In this document: in pieces, positions 9,333 to 17,280 of the stretch | How the letters are laid out: each line of letters begins with the position of its first letter | How positions within the stretch are numbered: the stretch's first letter is position 1 | Position numbers and translations under genes: made by a program | The notes under the pieces: generated by a model | What the model was told of the DNA's origin: nothing | The model's input: only the letters and a program-made list of their open reading frames with translations | Database searches by the model: none | Source: JAGPUQ01 sp963708735 | GTDB lineage: Bacteria > Pseudomonadota > Gammaproteobacteria > Pseudomonadales > Porticoccaceae | NCBI GenBank assembly: GCA_963708735.1 | Contig: CAVPTW010000020.1 | Coordinates: 62,001-126,000 of the forward strand | Reading direction: 5' to 3' | Length of the DNA: 64,000 nucleotides

Positions 9333-11807
9333 TCATTGGTAAAGGGCCGTCTGCAGGCGCGAGACGGCTTCCTTGAAAGGCTTGATGCCGCCGAAATGCC
9401 GGGTGGCGATTTCGGAGGGGCTGCCGTAGCGGTCGAAGGGTTGCACCTTCATCAGCTCGGACAGGGCGTTGAACTGGACGATGCCGCGTTCGATGTACTT
9501 GTCGAGCAGCAGCGTGAGGATTTCGCGAGCCGATTCGCCGTACTGGCCAAACAGATCCTGCGCTGCCTTCCTGGCCTGCTCGGCACGCTGGCGGCGGGTG
9601 AGCAGCGGCGCGTTCCAGGCCAGATGGCACAGCAGGTCGAAGGGGTCGGCGTCGGGCTGGTCGGCACTGGCGGCCAGTTCCTCGAAGCTGATGCCGCGCT
9701 CGGTCAGTTCGCGCAGCACCTCCGCGCGGGTGTCGGGATTGGCCCAGGCGGATTGCAGCGCAGCGCGGGTCGGATACAGGGTGCGCACGGTGCGACCGGA
9801 GTATTCGGTGTACTTGACCACCTGAAACTTCTTGCCGTCGCTGTCGAGGTCGTAGACGAGATGGCCGATCACCTCGACGTCGCCGCCGTCGACGTAGTAT
9901 TTCCGTGGTTCTCCTGATTGTTCGCTTATGACGTCACCGGCGCCCGGCATCATATGCTCTTCAGCCAGCTCATATTCTTCCACCGGCATACCAGTGGACG
10001 GTGGTATCTCCGTCTGCGTGGCACTGACTTCTTCTCCCTGTTCATCGATAACAACTTCCGCGATTCGCGCAGGGTCTCCATCGAAATCCGGATCGGCGAA
10101 ATGCCGGGTGGCGGTGCCGGTGAAGTCGATGATGTTGAAGTATTCCTTGCCGTAGTCGACCTTCAATCGCGTGCCGCGCCCGATGATCTGTTTGAACTCG
10201 GTGCTGGAACCGACCACGCGCGCCAACACCACGTTCTTGACCATCTCGGCATCGACGCCGGTGGTCAGCAATTGCGAGGTGGTCAAGATCACCGGCGTGG
10301 GCTTGTCCACGTCCTGAAAATGCGCGAGGTGGGTGAGGCCAATGGCGCCTTCGTCGGCAGTCACACGGCAGACGTAGTCCGGGTATTGCTTGACCAAATC
10401 GCTGTTGAGGTTGACCAGTTCCTGGCGCATTTCGGCGGCGTGTTCCTGGTCGACGCAGAACACGATGGTCTTGGCGAAGCGGTCGGTGCCCTTGAGGAAG
10501 TCGGCAAGGTGTCTGGCAATCGCCTTGGTGCGCGCACGCAGTGCGATAACGCGCTCGAAATCTTTGGTCTGGTACTCGTCGTCCGGCACCGGGCGGCCGA
10601 AGCGGTCGAGTTCGTCCTTGGACGGACGCCAGCCGGCGGCATCCACCGTGGTGATGACGCGATGCACGCGATAAGGCGCGAGGAATCCATCATCGATGCC
10701 CTGGCGCAGGCTGTAGGTGTAGACCGGGTTGCCGAAGTATTCGTAGCTGTCGCGCGACTCCTCACGCAGCGGCGTGGCTGTCATGCCGAACTGCACGGCG
10801 GGCGCGAAGTAGTCGAGCACTGCCCGCCAGTTGCTGTCGTTGCGGCTGGAGCCGCGATGGCATTCGTCGATGATGATCAGATCGAAGAAGTCAGGCCGGT
10901 ATTGACGGAACACGTCTTCGTTGGCGGTGGACAGTGCCTGATAGATGCCGAAGTACATTTCCCTGCTTTGGCTCACGTCGCCACCGGCGATCTTGTGGCG
11001 GGCATCGCCAAACGGCGCGAACATCTTGGCCATCGGGTCGTCCACCAGGATATTGCGGTCGGCCACGTACAGGATCTTCGGCCGCCGGTATTCGCCGGTG
11101 CGATTGATCCGCGCCATCCCTGGCGCGGCCCCTGCGGGCGCACTGCGTGCGTCCAAATTCGCTCCCGGCGAATTTGTCCAACGGCTGTTCCACAGCTTCC
11201 AGCAGAGCTGAAACGCCACGCAGGTCTTGCCGGTGCCTGTGGCCAGGGTGGCGAGCACGCGCTTTTGACCCAGCAGGATGGCCTCGATCACGCGGTTGAT
11301 CGCGATCTGCTGGTAGTAGCGCGGCACCTTGCCGGAGACCAGGTTGAAGGGTTCGAGCAAGTGGGGTGTGGCCGGATCGGGCAGCGCGGTGGCGGCCGTC
11401 AGCCGTTGCCAGAGTTCGGCGGGCGTGGCGAAGCGCTCCACCTCGCGCTCGGTGCCGGTGGTGTAGTCGATCTCGATGATGCGGTGGCCGTTGGTCGCAT
11501 AGGCGAACTTCAGCCCGAGAATCTGAGCGTACTCTCTGGCCTGTTGCACCCCAGTTTCCGCCGGCAGCCCCAGTTCCTTGGCCTCCACGACGGCCAGTGG
11601 ATAGTCGCGCCGGTAGTACAGCAGGTAGTCCGCACGCTTCTGCTTGCCGCGGCGCACGCGACCACCGGTGACGATGATGCGGCCATTGGTGAAGGTGCGC
11701 TGCTCGCCGATCACATGGGGTGCATTGCCCCATCCGGCGTCTACCAGCTTGGGGGTGACCAGCTCGCGGCAGGTGTCGGCTTCGGTCATGATTTGCGTTG
11801 TTGTCAT
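9333..11807 (-). CDS. hsdR: Type I restriction enzyme motor/endonuclease subunit HsdR (EcoEI type)
   Basis: 824 residues. The N-terminal nuclease shows D60 and E75-x-K77 of the PD-(D/E)xK site. The SF2 translocase has Walker A ATGTGKT (189-195), DECH (314-317) and GMTATP. The C-terminus has the EcoEI-type HsdR domain. Residues about 211-235 (TNSPGANLDARSAPAGAAPG...) look like an in-frame insertion between the Walker A helix and the RRPKILYVADRN strand, encoded by a DNA stretch with two hairpins. First gene of the RM operon; the start ATG has no strong ribosome site that I can see. The ORF is otherwise intact. Confidence 0.95.
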   Translation of the reverse strand: MTTTQIMTEADTCRELVTPKLVDAGWGNAPHVIGEQRTFTNGRIIVTGGRVRRGKQKRADYLLYYRRDYPLAVVEAKELGLPAETGVQQAREYAQILGLKFAYATNGHRIIEIDYTTGTEREVERFATPAELWQRLTAATALPDPATPHLLEPFNLVSGKVPRYYQQIAINRVIEAILLGQKRVLATLATGTGKTCVAFQLCWKLWNSRWTNSPGANLDARSAPAGAAPGMARINRTGEYRRPKILYVADRNILVDDPMAKMFAPFGDARHKIAGGDVSQSREMYFGIYQALSTANEDVFRQYRPDFFDLIIIDECHRGSSRNDSNWRAVLDYFAPAVQFGMTATPLREESRDSYEYFGNPVYTYSLRQGIDDGFLAPYRVHRVITTVDAAGWRPSKDELDRFGRPVPDDEYQTKDFERVIALRARTKAIARHLADFLKGTDRFAKTIVFCVDQEHAAEMRQELVNLNSDLVKQYPDYVCRVTADEGAIGLTHLAHFQDVDKPTPVILTTSQLLTTGVDAEMVKNVVLARVVGSSTEFKQIIGRGTRLKVDYGKEYFNIIDFTGTATRHFADPDFDGDPARIAEVVIDEQGEEVSATQTEIPPSTGMPVEEYELAEEHMMPGAGDVISEQSGEPRKYYVDGGDVEVIGHLVYDLDSDGKKFQVVKYTEYSGRTVRTLYPTRAALQSAWANPDTRAEVLRELTERGISFEELAASADQPDADPFDLLCHLAWNAPLLTRRQRAEQARKAAQDLFGQYGESAREILTLLLDKYIERGIVQFNALSELMKVQPFDRYGSPSEIATRHFGGIKPFKEAVSRLQTALYQ
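11109..11175. repeat. In-frame palindromic insert inside hsdR
   Basis: Two near-perfect hairpins lie close together: CCGCGCCA-tccc-TGGCGCGG (11109-11128) and AAATTCGC-tcccg-GCGAATTT (11155-11175). They encode the residues that appear inserted in HsdR after the Walker A helix. This resembles small mobile palindromic elements that settle in frame within genes. I have no second copy in this window, so repeat status is inferred from structure alone. Confidence 0.5.
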
Positions 11808-12215
11808 CGTTGTCGTTACCTAATCCAGCACAACGAGAAATTCCGTGGCCTGAGTTTCCGGCAGTACTCCGGGGAACTCCGGGTTACGCTGTACTTTCAC
11901 GAGACCGCAACCTTCCGCATTGTGCCTTATGCACGGCAGGTTGCTGATAGCGCGCCCGCCGTGCAAGGCCAGTGGTGGTTGTCGTCCGCGTTCGGAAGTA
12001 GAAGAGTACGCCGGCAAATTGGCACTGGGGGTCGAACCGAACAACAGGTGGGAACGTGTCCGGGCTTGTCTTGCCGCCACGGCAGTGTGTACTGAAACCA
12101 ACAACGCTGCGCATGACCATAACCGTCCCTGTAAGGCCACCATCATATCAAGCGAAAACAGCGCCCTCAGTCCAACGATGGTCGGCGCCAGCGATTAACG
12201 CAGGTTTGCACTGCG
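11808..12215. other. Intergenic stretch at the end of the defence island, no convincing gene
   Basis: About 400 bases between hsdR and the RDD gene. A minus-strand open frame of 108 codons (11820-12146) exists but has no recognisable domain, poor start context and overlaps two alternative frames of similar length. I see no tRNA, attachment site or terminal repeat. It marks the boundary between the accessory island and core genes. Confidence 0.5.
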
Positions 12216-12275
12216 GTGATCCGAAACACGGTGCCTGCGCTATCATTGCCGCCCCTCAGAATACAGTCGCGCCCC

Positions 12276-12749
12276 GTGTCAGCCGAATCCGCACCCACCC
12301 CGGTAAACGGTCACCATGCCGCGCTGCCCGCTGCCCCGCTCTGGCGCCGCCTCGCGGCACTGGTCTACGACAGCCTGCTGCTGATTGCGCTGGGTTTTGC
12401 GTACAGCGGAATTATCTTGACGATTCAGGTGCAATTTTTCGGCGCCCACGCGGCGCAGCCGCTGGGCGGCCTGGGACTCGCGGGACTGTGGCTGTTCCTG
12501 TCGTTGTATTACATCTGGTGCTGGCGCCGCGCGGGCCAGACCCTGGGGATGAAAACCTGGCGGCTGCGCCTGCAACAGCCGGATGGCGGTCCGCCTACCT
12601 GGCGCCAGGCCTGGCTGCGTTGTCTGCTGGCGCCGCTCTCGCTGGTTTCGGTAGTAGGCTATCTCTGGTGCCTGTGGAGTCGCTCGGGGGATTGCCTGCA
12701 CGATCTCGGCAGTGGGACACGCCTGGTGGTGCTGCCGAAATCCCGTTAG
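12276..12749 (+). CDS. RDD family membrane protein
   Basis: Contains the RDD signature: RRLAALVYDSLLLIALGFAY (first helix with conserved R and D) and GQTLGMKTWRLRLQ in the cytosolic loop, with about three hydrophobic segments and C-terminal DLGSGTRLV. Function unknown in most members; some are linked to ion or solute transport. RDD genes commonly sit beside lptG in gammaproteobacteria, as here, where it converges with lptG. The GTG at 12276 gives a start close to the RDD domain; an in-frame GTG at 12216 would add 20 residues. Start uncertain. Confidence 0.8.
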   Translation: MSAESAPTPVNGHHAALPAAPLWRRLAALVYDSLLLIALGFAYSGIILTIQVQFFGAHAAQPLGGLGLAGLWLFLSLYYIWCWRRAGQTLGMKTWRLRLQQPDGGPPTWRQAWLRCLLAPLSLVSVVGYLWCLWSRSGDCLHDLGSGTRLVVLPKSR

Positions 12750-12785
12750 CTGTCTTCCGCTGCCTATACGACGATCAGCCGCCGG

Positions 12786-13847
12786 CTAGGCCGCCCGGCG
12801 CAACAAGACCAGCCCCACCGCCAGGCAGGCCAGCACCGGCGCCAGTACTGCCCAGAACGGTGAAAACCCGAATACCAGGCTCGAGGGTCCGAGCAATTTC
12901 AGGCTGGTCTGAAACACCACGCCGACCAGTACGCCGGAAAATACCCGAAATCCCGTGGTGGATTCCCGCAGCGGGCCGAACACGAAGGACACGGCAACCA
13001 GCAGCAGGCTGAAAATAATCGCCGGTTGCAGCACTTTGGACCAGAAGGCAAGTTGATAGGCTCCGGCATGCAGCCCCTGGCGTTCCAGGTAATCCGCGTA
13101 GCTGCCCAGCTGGCGCACCGGCAAGGCTTCCGGCGCCATCAGTGTCAGCGTGAGCAGATCCGGGGAGAGGTCACTGTCCCAGCGGCGGCTGGCGAAGTGG
13201 TCGGTCTCGATGGCGGTGTCGCCCAGGCGCGTGATCACGCCGTCCTCTTCAACCCAGTGATCGCCGAGGTAACGGGCACGGGCGGCGAAGCTCGCTTCCC
13301 GCAGACGGTGCTCCGCATCGAAGCGATAGCGCGCAACCCCGGCCAGACGGCCGCCGGGATAGATGGCGTTGAAGTGCATGAATTCGTCGCCTTCGCGATT
13401 CCACACGCCGCTGCGCGCGGAGAACGTTTCCTGATCGCCGCGCAGCGCCATTTTGCGACTCTCCGCCCACTGATCGGCTTCCGGCACCACCAATTCGCCG
13501 AGCAGACTGCCGGCGAGAATCACCAGCAGTACCGGGCGCGCGGCAAACCACGCAATCCGCAGCAGTGATACCCCCGCGGTGCGCATCACGACCAGCTCGC
13601 TGTTGCCCGCGAGGCTGCCGAGCCCGACCATGGCGCCGATCAGCACCGCAAACGGCAGGTTGTCGTAGATCCGCCCCGGCATGGTCATGAACATGTAGAG
13701 GAGGAGTTCCGGAAAATCAAAGTCGTTCTGAATGTCGCGCAGCCCTTCCACCAGCGCCGCAATCGTATTGAGCGCCAGCAATACCAGCAGCCCGACCGCG
13801 ATGGCGCCGAGCACCGTGCGGCCGATGTAGCGGGATAACTGCTGCAT
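12786..13847 (-). CDS. lptG: LPS export ABC transporter permease LptG
   Basis: 353 residues, YjgP/YjgQ family. An N-terminal helix (LGAIAVGLLVLLALNTIAAL), two more helices with MPGRIYDNLPFAVLIGAMVGLGSLA, a periplasmic beta-jellyroll (about residues 100-260) and three C-terminal helices. With LptF and the ATPase LptB (not in this window) it extracts lipopolysaccharide from the inner membrane and passes it to LptC/LptA. The ATG overlaps the lptF stop by one base (TGATG), so the two permeases are translated together. Confidence 0.95.
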   Translation of the reverse strand: MQQLSRYIGRTVLGAIAVGLLVLLALNTIAALVEGLRDIQNDFDFPELLLYMFMTMPGRIYDNLPFAVLIGAMVGLGSLAGNSELVVMRTAGVSLLRIAWFAARPVLLVILAGSLLGELVVPEADQWAESRKMALRGDQETFSARSGVWNREGDEFMHFNAIYPGGRLAGVARYRFDAEHRLREASFAARARYLGDHWVEEDGVITRLGDTAIETDHFASRRWDSDLSPDLLTLTLMAPEALPVRQLGSYADYLERQGLHAGAYQLAFWSKVLQPAIIFSLLLVAVSFVFGPLRESTTGFRVFSGVLVGVVFQTSLKLLGPSSLVFGFSPFWAVLAPVLACLAVGLVLLRRAA

Positions 13848-14950
13848 CAGGTGCGCATCCAGGCGCGCAGGCGTTCGGGTCGCCAACCCATCCACCACAG
13901 CACCAGCGCCACACCGAGAGCGAGAAACAGCAGGTGAATCCACCACAGACCCAGCGCCGGTGAGAGCGCCCCGGCCTCCAGCGCGCCGCGCGCGGCGTTG
14001 AGGCTCATGAGGTAAATAATGTAGAGAAATACCGCCGGCAGAATGCGCGTGTAGCGGCCCTTGCGGGGGTCGGTACGGCTCAGGGGCAGCGCCATCAGGG
14101 TCACCACCAGTACCAGCAGTGCCGTGGAATAACGCCATTGCAGGGCCGCGACATATTTTGGATCAGCGGATGCGCGCAACACGCTCGTGGCTATGGAATC
14201 GCTCCAGCCCGGCCGGTTGCGGGGCGCGGGTCTGGCGAGGCGCTGACCGTATTCCGCGAACTGGGTGACATCGAAATCGGCCTGGCCCGGCACCCCCTGG
14301 TAGCGGTATCCGTTGGTCAGTACCAGATAGCTGGCCTGACCTTCCTCGGAGCGTTTCGGCTCGCCGCTCTCGGCCACCACGATCACCATGCTCGGCTCAC
14401 CTTCCGCGTCAGCTCCCGCCTCGACCAGAAATATCTTGTCCATGTGGCCATCCGGAAGCACCTGTTCGGCATAGCTCACGCCCTTGCCGCCGTGCAGCGG
14501 GTAAAACTTGCCGCCCTCCATGGCATCGAATTCGCCCCGGGCTTTCTGTGCATCGACCAGCACCTCGGCGCGCGCCATGCCCTGGGGGCTCAACCACAAA
14601 CTCAGCCAGGCCACGAAGGCCGCGACCACCATCGCCACGGCGAGGGTATAGCCCGCGATCCGCATCTGGCTGACGCCACAGGCGTGCAACACGGTCATCT
14701 CGCTGTCCTGGTACAGCCGGCCATAGGACAGCAGCACGGCGAGAAAGAACGCGAGCGGCAAAATGAGTTCGAGGAAAGCCGGCATCCGGTAACCCATGAT
14801 GGCGAAGATCACGTTGGGATCGATCTTGCCCTCGGCGGCGTCGGCCAGGTACTGCACGAAACGGCTGCTCATCACCACCATCAGCAACACGACGGCCACA
14901 GCCGCGGTGGTGGCGAGCAGATCCCGGGCGAGGTAGCGAAAGATAATCAC
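13847..14950 (-). CDS. lptF: LPS export ABC transporter permease LptF
   Basis: 367 residues from a GTG start (VIIFRYLARDLLATTAAVAVVL...). That length matches LptF (about 366), whereas the open frame runs 150 codons further upstream across pepA. Three N-terminal helices, a periplasmic beta-jellyroll with FYPLHGGKGVSYAEQVLPDG, and three C-terminal helices ending in WMGWRPERLRAWM. Partner of LptG in the LPS extraction complex. Divergent from pepA with about 120 bases between starts, the usual gammaproteobacterial arrangement. Confidence 0.93.
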   Translation of the reverse strand: MIIFRYLARDLLATTAAVAVVLLMVVMSSRFVQYLADAAEGKIDPNVIFAIMGYRMPAFLELILPLAFFLAVLLSYGRLYQDSEMTVLHACGVSQMRIAGYTLAVAMVVAAFVAWLSLWLSPQGMARAEVLVDAQKARGEFDAMEGGKFYPLHGGKGVSYAEQVLPDGHMDKIFLVEAGADAEGEPSMVIVVAESGEPKRSEEGQASYLVLTNGYRYQGVPGQADFDVTQFAEYGQRLARPAPRNRPGWSDSIATSVLRASADPKYVAALQWRYSTALLVLVVTLMALPLSRTDPRKGRYTRILPAVFLYIIYLMSLNAARGALEAGALSPALGLWWIHLLFLALGVALVLWWMGWRPERLRAWMRT

Positions 14951-15071
14951 AGGTAACGGCGCGGGCTCTCGTCGGGCGATCAGGGTCGGGGTCGGTTGGT
15001 GCCGCAGGGGGCATGGCTTACACTGCGCGTCGATTATCCGGCATTCATCCGCACTTGTCTCTGGAGTCACC

Positions 15072-16574
15072 GTGCCAGACCACAACCTCGAATTCAGCGC
15101 CCGCGCGGGCAGCGCAGTCCCCTTTAAAACCGACTGCCTCGTCGTCCCGGTACCGGGCAAGCTGCCGCTGCCGGCTGCTGCCGCCGTGATCGATGCCGCC
15201 ACGGGCGGCCAGATCAGCGCGCTGGTGGAGGCTGGCGACTTTACCGGCGCCCTGGGCGCGACGCTGCTGCTGCACCAGCCGGCGGGGCTGACGGCGGCAC
15301 GGCTGTTGCTGGTCGGTACCGGGAAGGAACCCCCCATGCCCCGCGATGTTCTCAATCTGGTCGCGGCCGCCGCCCGCGCCGTGCTGGGCACGCCCGCCAG
15401 GAGCGCCGCCCTGCTGGTGGCGGATCTGCTCGGCGAGCGGGAGCCAACTGCGTTTGGACGCCAGGCGGCGCGCCTGTTTTGCGAGGCAGGTTACAAATTT
15501 CGACCCGGCGACGACAACGGCAAGCGCGGCAAACTCGCGCGGCTCACTCTGGTGTGCGGGGAGCGCGGTCAGGTGCGCGCGCTCACCGAGGGCCTCGAAC
15601 TCGGCGCCGCCATCGGCAAGGGGATCAACAGTGCGCGCCGCCTCGGCGACCTGCCCGGCAATGTGTGTACTCCCGGCTACCTGGCCGAGCAGGCCCGCGA
15701 GCTGGGCAAACGCCATCCCGGCGTCAGCGTCCGGGTGCTCGACGAAAAGCAGATGACCAAACTGAAAATGGGCGCGCTGCTTTCCGTCACCGCGGGCACC
15801 ACGCAACCGGCGTACCTGATCGCGCTGGAATATCGCGGTGCCGCTGCACAGGCGCCGGTGGTGCTGGTAGGCAAGGGCGTGACCTTCGATTCCGGCGGCA
15901 TCAGCCTCAAGCCCGGCGCCAAGATGGACGAAATGAAATACGACATGTGTGGCGCCGCGAGCGTCCTGGGTGTCATGGAAGCCGTGGCGGCGGCAGCGCT
16001 CCCGCTGCATCTGGTAGGCCTGATTCCCACCGTCGAAAACCTGCCCAGCGGTGCCGCCACCAAGCCCGGCGACGTGGTTACCTCGATGTCGGGCAAGACC
16101 ATCGAGATCCTCAACACCGACGCCGAGGGCCGGCTGATCCTGTGCGACGCCCTCACCTACGCCGCCCGCTACAAACCGGCGGTAGTGATCGATATCGCCA
16201 CCCTCACCGGCGCCTGCGTGGTGGCCCTCGGCAAGCAGGCGAGCGGCCTGTTCAGCCCCAACGACACGCTGGCGGCGGAGCTGCTGGCAGCGGGCGAAAC
16301 CTCTGGCGACCGCGCCTGGCGGCTGCCGCTGTGGAAGGAGTATGACGAACAGCTCAAGAGCAACTTCGCGGACATGGCCAATATCGGCGGACCCGAAGCC
16401 GGCAGCATCACGGCCGGCTGCTTTCTGGCGCGCTTCACCAAGGACTACACCTGGGCGCACCTGGATATCGCCGGCACCGCCTGGAACTCGACTCCGAAAG
16501 GCGCCACCGGCCGCCCCATCCCGCTGTTGATGGAATACCTGCTCGGCCGTATCGACGCCGCGGAGCAGGCGTGA
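15072..16574 (+). CDS. pepA: Leucyl aminopeptidase (cytosol aminopeptidase PepA)
   Basis: 500 residues, M17 family. The metal- and substrate-binding segments are present: VGKGVTFDSGGISLKPG near residue 270, DMCGAASV, and the signature NTDAEGRLIL near residue 350. It releases N-terminal residues from peptides in the cytosol; in E. coli PepA also binds DNA in Xer recombination and carAB control. GTG start. Its stop overlaps the holC GTG (GTGA), so pepA, holC and valS form one unit. Confidence 0.96.
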   Translation: MPDHNLEFSARAGSAVPFKTDCLVVPVPGKLPLPAAAAVIDAATGGQISALVEAGDFTGALGATLLLHQPAGLTAARLLLVGTGKEPPMPRDVLNLVAAAARAVLGTPARSAALLVADLLGEREPTAFGRQAARLFCEAGYKFRPGDDNGKRGKLARLTLVCGERGQVRALTEGLELGAAIGKGINSARRLGDLPGNVCTPGYLAEQARELGKRHPGVSVRVLDEKQMTKLKMGALLSVTAGTTQPAYLIALEYRGAAAQAPVVLVGKGVTFDSGGISLKPGAKMDEMKYDMCGAASVLGVMEAVAAAALPLHLVGLIPTVENLPSGAATKPGDVVTSMSGKTIEILNTDAEGRLILCDALTYAARYKPAVVIDIATLTGACVVALGKQASGLFSPNDTLAAELLAAGETSGDRAWRLPLWKEYDEQLKSNFADMANIGGPEAGSITAGCFLARFTKDYTWAHLDIAGTAWNSTPKGATGRPIPLLMEYLLGRIDAAEQA

Positions 16575-17014
16575 CCCGGATCAGCTTCTATGAGATTACC
16601 GGCGGCAGCGACGCGCATCTGGCGCTGTGCTGTCAGCTGGCCGCCAAAGCCATGACACAGGGCCTGGATACCCTGATCCACTGCCCCGAGGCCGCCGCGC
16701 TCGAACGGCTCGACGCCCTGCTCTGGAGCCACGCCCCCACCGCGTTCATTCCCCATGGCCGCGCGCCCGATCCGGCCGTGCCCGTGACCCTGAACCCGGG
16801 CGGCGATCCGGGCCATCACCACGGCCTGCTGATCAATCTGGCGGCGGTGGCGCCGGACTGGTTCAGCCGCTTCGAGCGCCTGGCGGAATTTGTCCACGCC
16901 GAAAATCCGCACCAGCGGGAGCAGATGCGCGACCGCTATCGTTTCTATCGGGATCGCGGTTACGCAATCGAGCACCACAAGATCGGCGCGCCGGCGCGTG
17001 CCCTGGCGTCATGA
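16571..17014 (+). CDS. holC: DNA polymerase III chi subunit
   Basis: 147 residues with the chi pattern: an N-terminal strand ISFYEI, a helix-rich middle CQLAAKAMTQGLDTLIHCP, ALLWSHAPTAFIPH, and the C-terminal RYRFYRDRGYAIEHHKI. Chi links the clamp loader to single-strand binding protein. GTG start overlaps the pepA stop; its own stop overlaps an ATG (ATGA) that opens the frame leading into valS. The pepA-holC-valS order is conserved in gammaproteobacteria. Confidence 0.92.
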   Translation: MTRISFYEITGGSDAHLALCCQLAAKAMTQGLDTLIHCPEAAALERLDALLWSHAPTAFIPHGRAPDPAVPVTLNPGGDPGHHHGLLINLAAVAPDWFSRFERLAEFVHAENPHQREQMRDRYRFYRDRGYAIEHHKIGAPARALAS

Positions 17015-17280
17015 ACGGGCGCGACCCGGGCGACCCGGAGGACGATCCCACGCCGGACGTCTCGGAGCTAGATTTTTCGGTACTGGAAATACCCATTCTC
17101 ACCGAGGTGCTGGAACTACCGGTTCTCACTGAGGAGCTGGACCCGCCGGCAACCCCACTGCCAGTCGCGCCGGCGCCCGGAGACCCGGAGCCGAATCAGC
17201 CTCCACAACTCGCAACCCTTGAAATAGCCGGCCCTGCGCCGCCCGTTGCCAACCCCCTGCTACGAGAACCATCCCGCGTT
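17011..17280 (+). CDS. Acidic proline-rich peptide in frame with valS (possible ValS N-terminal extension)
   Basis: An ATG overlapping the holC stop (ATGA) opens a frame of 90 codons that runs into valS without a stop. It is very rich in Pro, Asp and Glu and has a repeated motif: VLEIPILTEVLE then LPVLTEELD. In related genomes, as I recall, a small separate gene with a similar P-x-L-T motif lies between holC and valS. Here either it is fused to ValS, giving a 1013-residue protein, or its stop has been lost. The coupled start argues that it is translated. Confidence 0.55.

Noticed and set aside
9918..12095. Long plus-strand open frame over hsdR
   Set aside because: It is antisense to an intact hsdR with all motifs and has no recognisable domain; a product of high GC content.
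11820..12146. Minus-strand 108-codon gene upstream of hsdR
   Set aside because: No domain, poor start, and competing frames of equal length in the same stretch.
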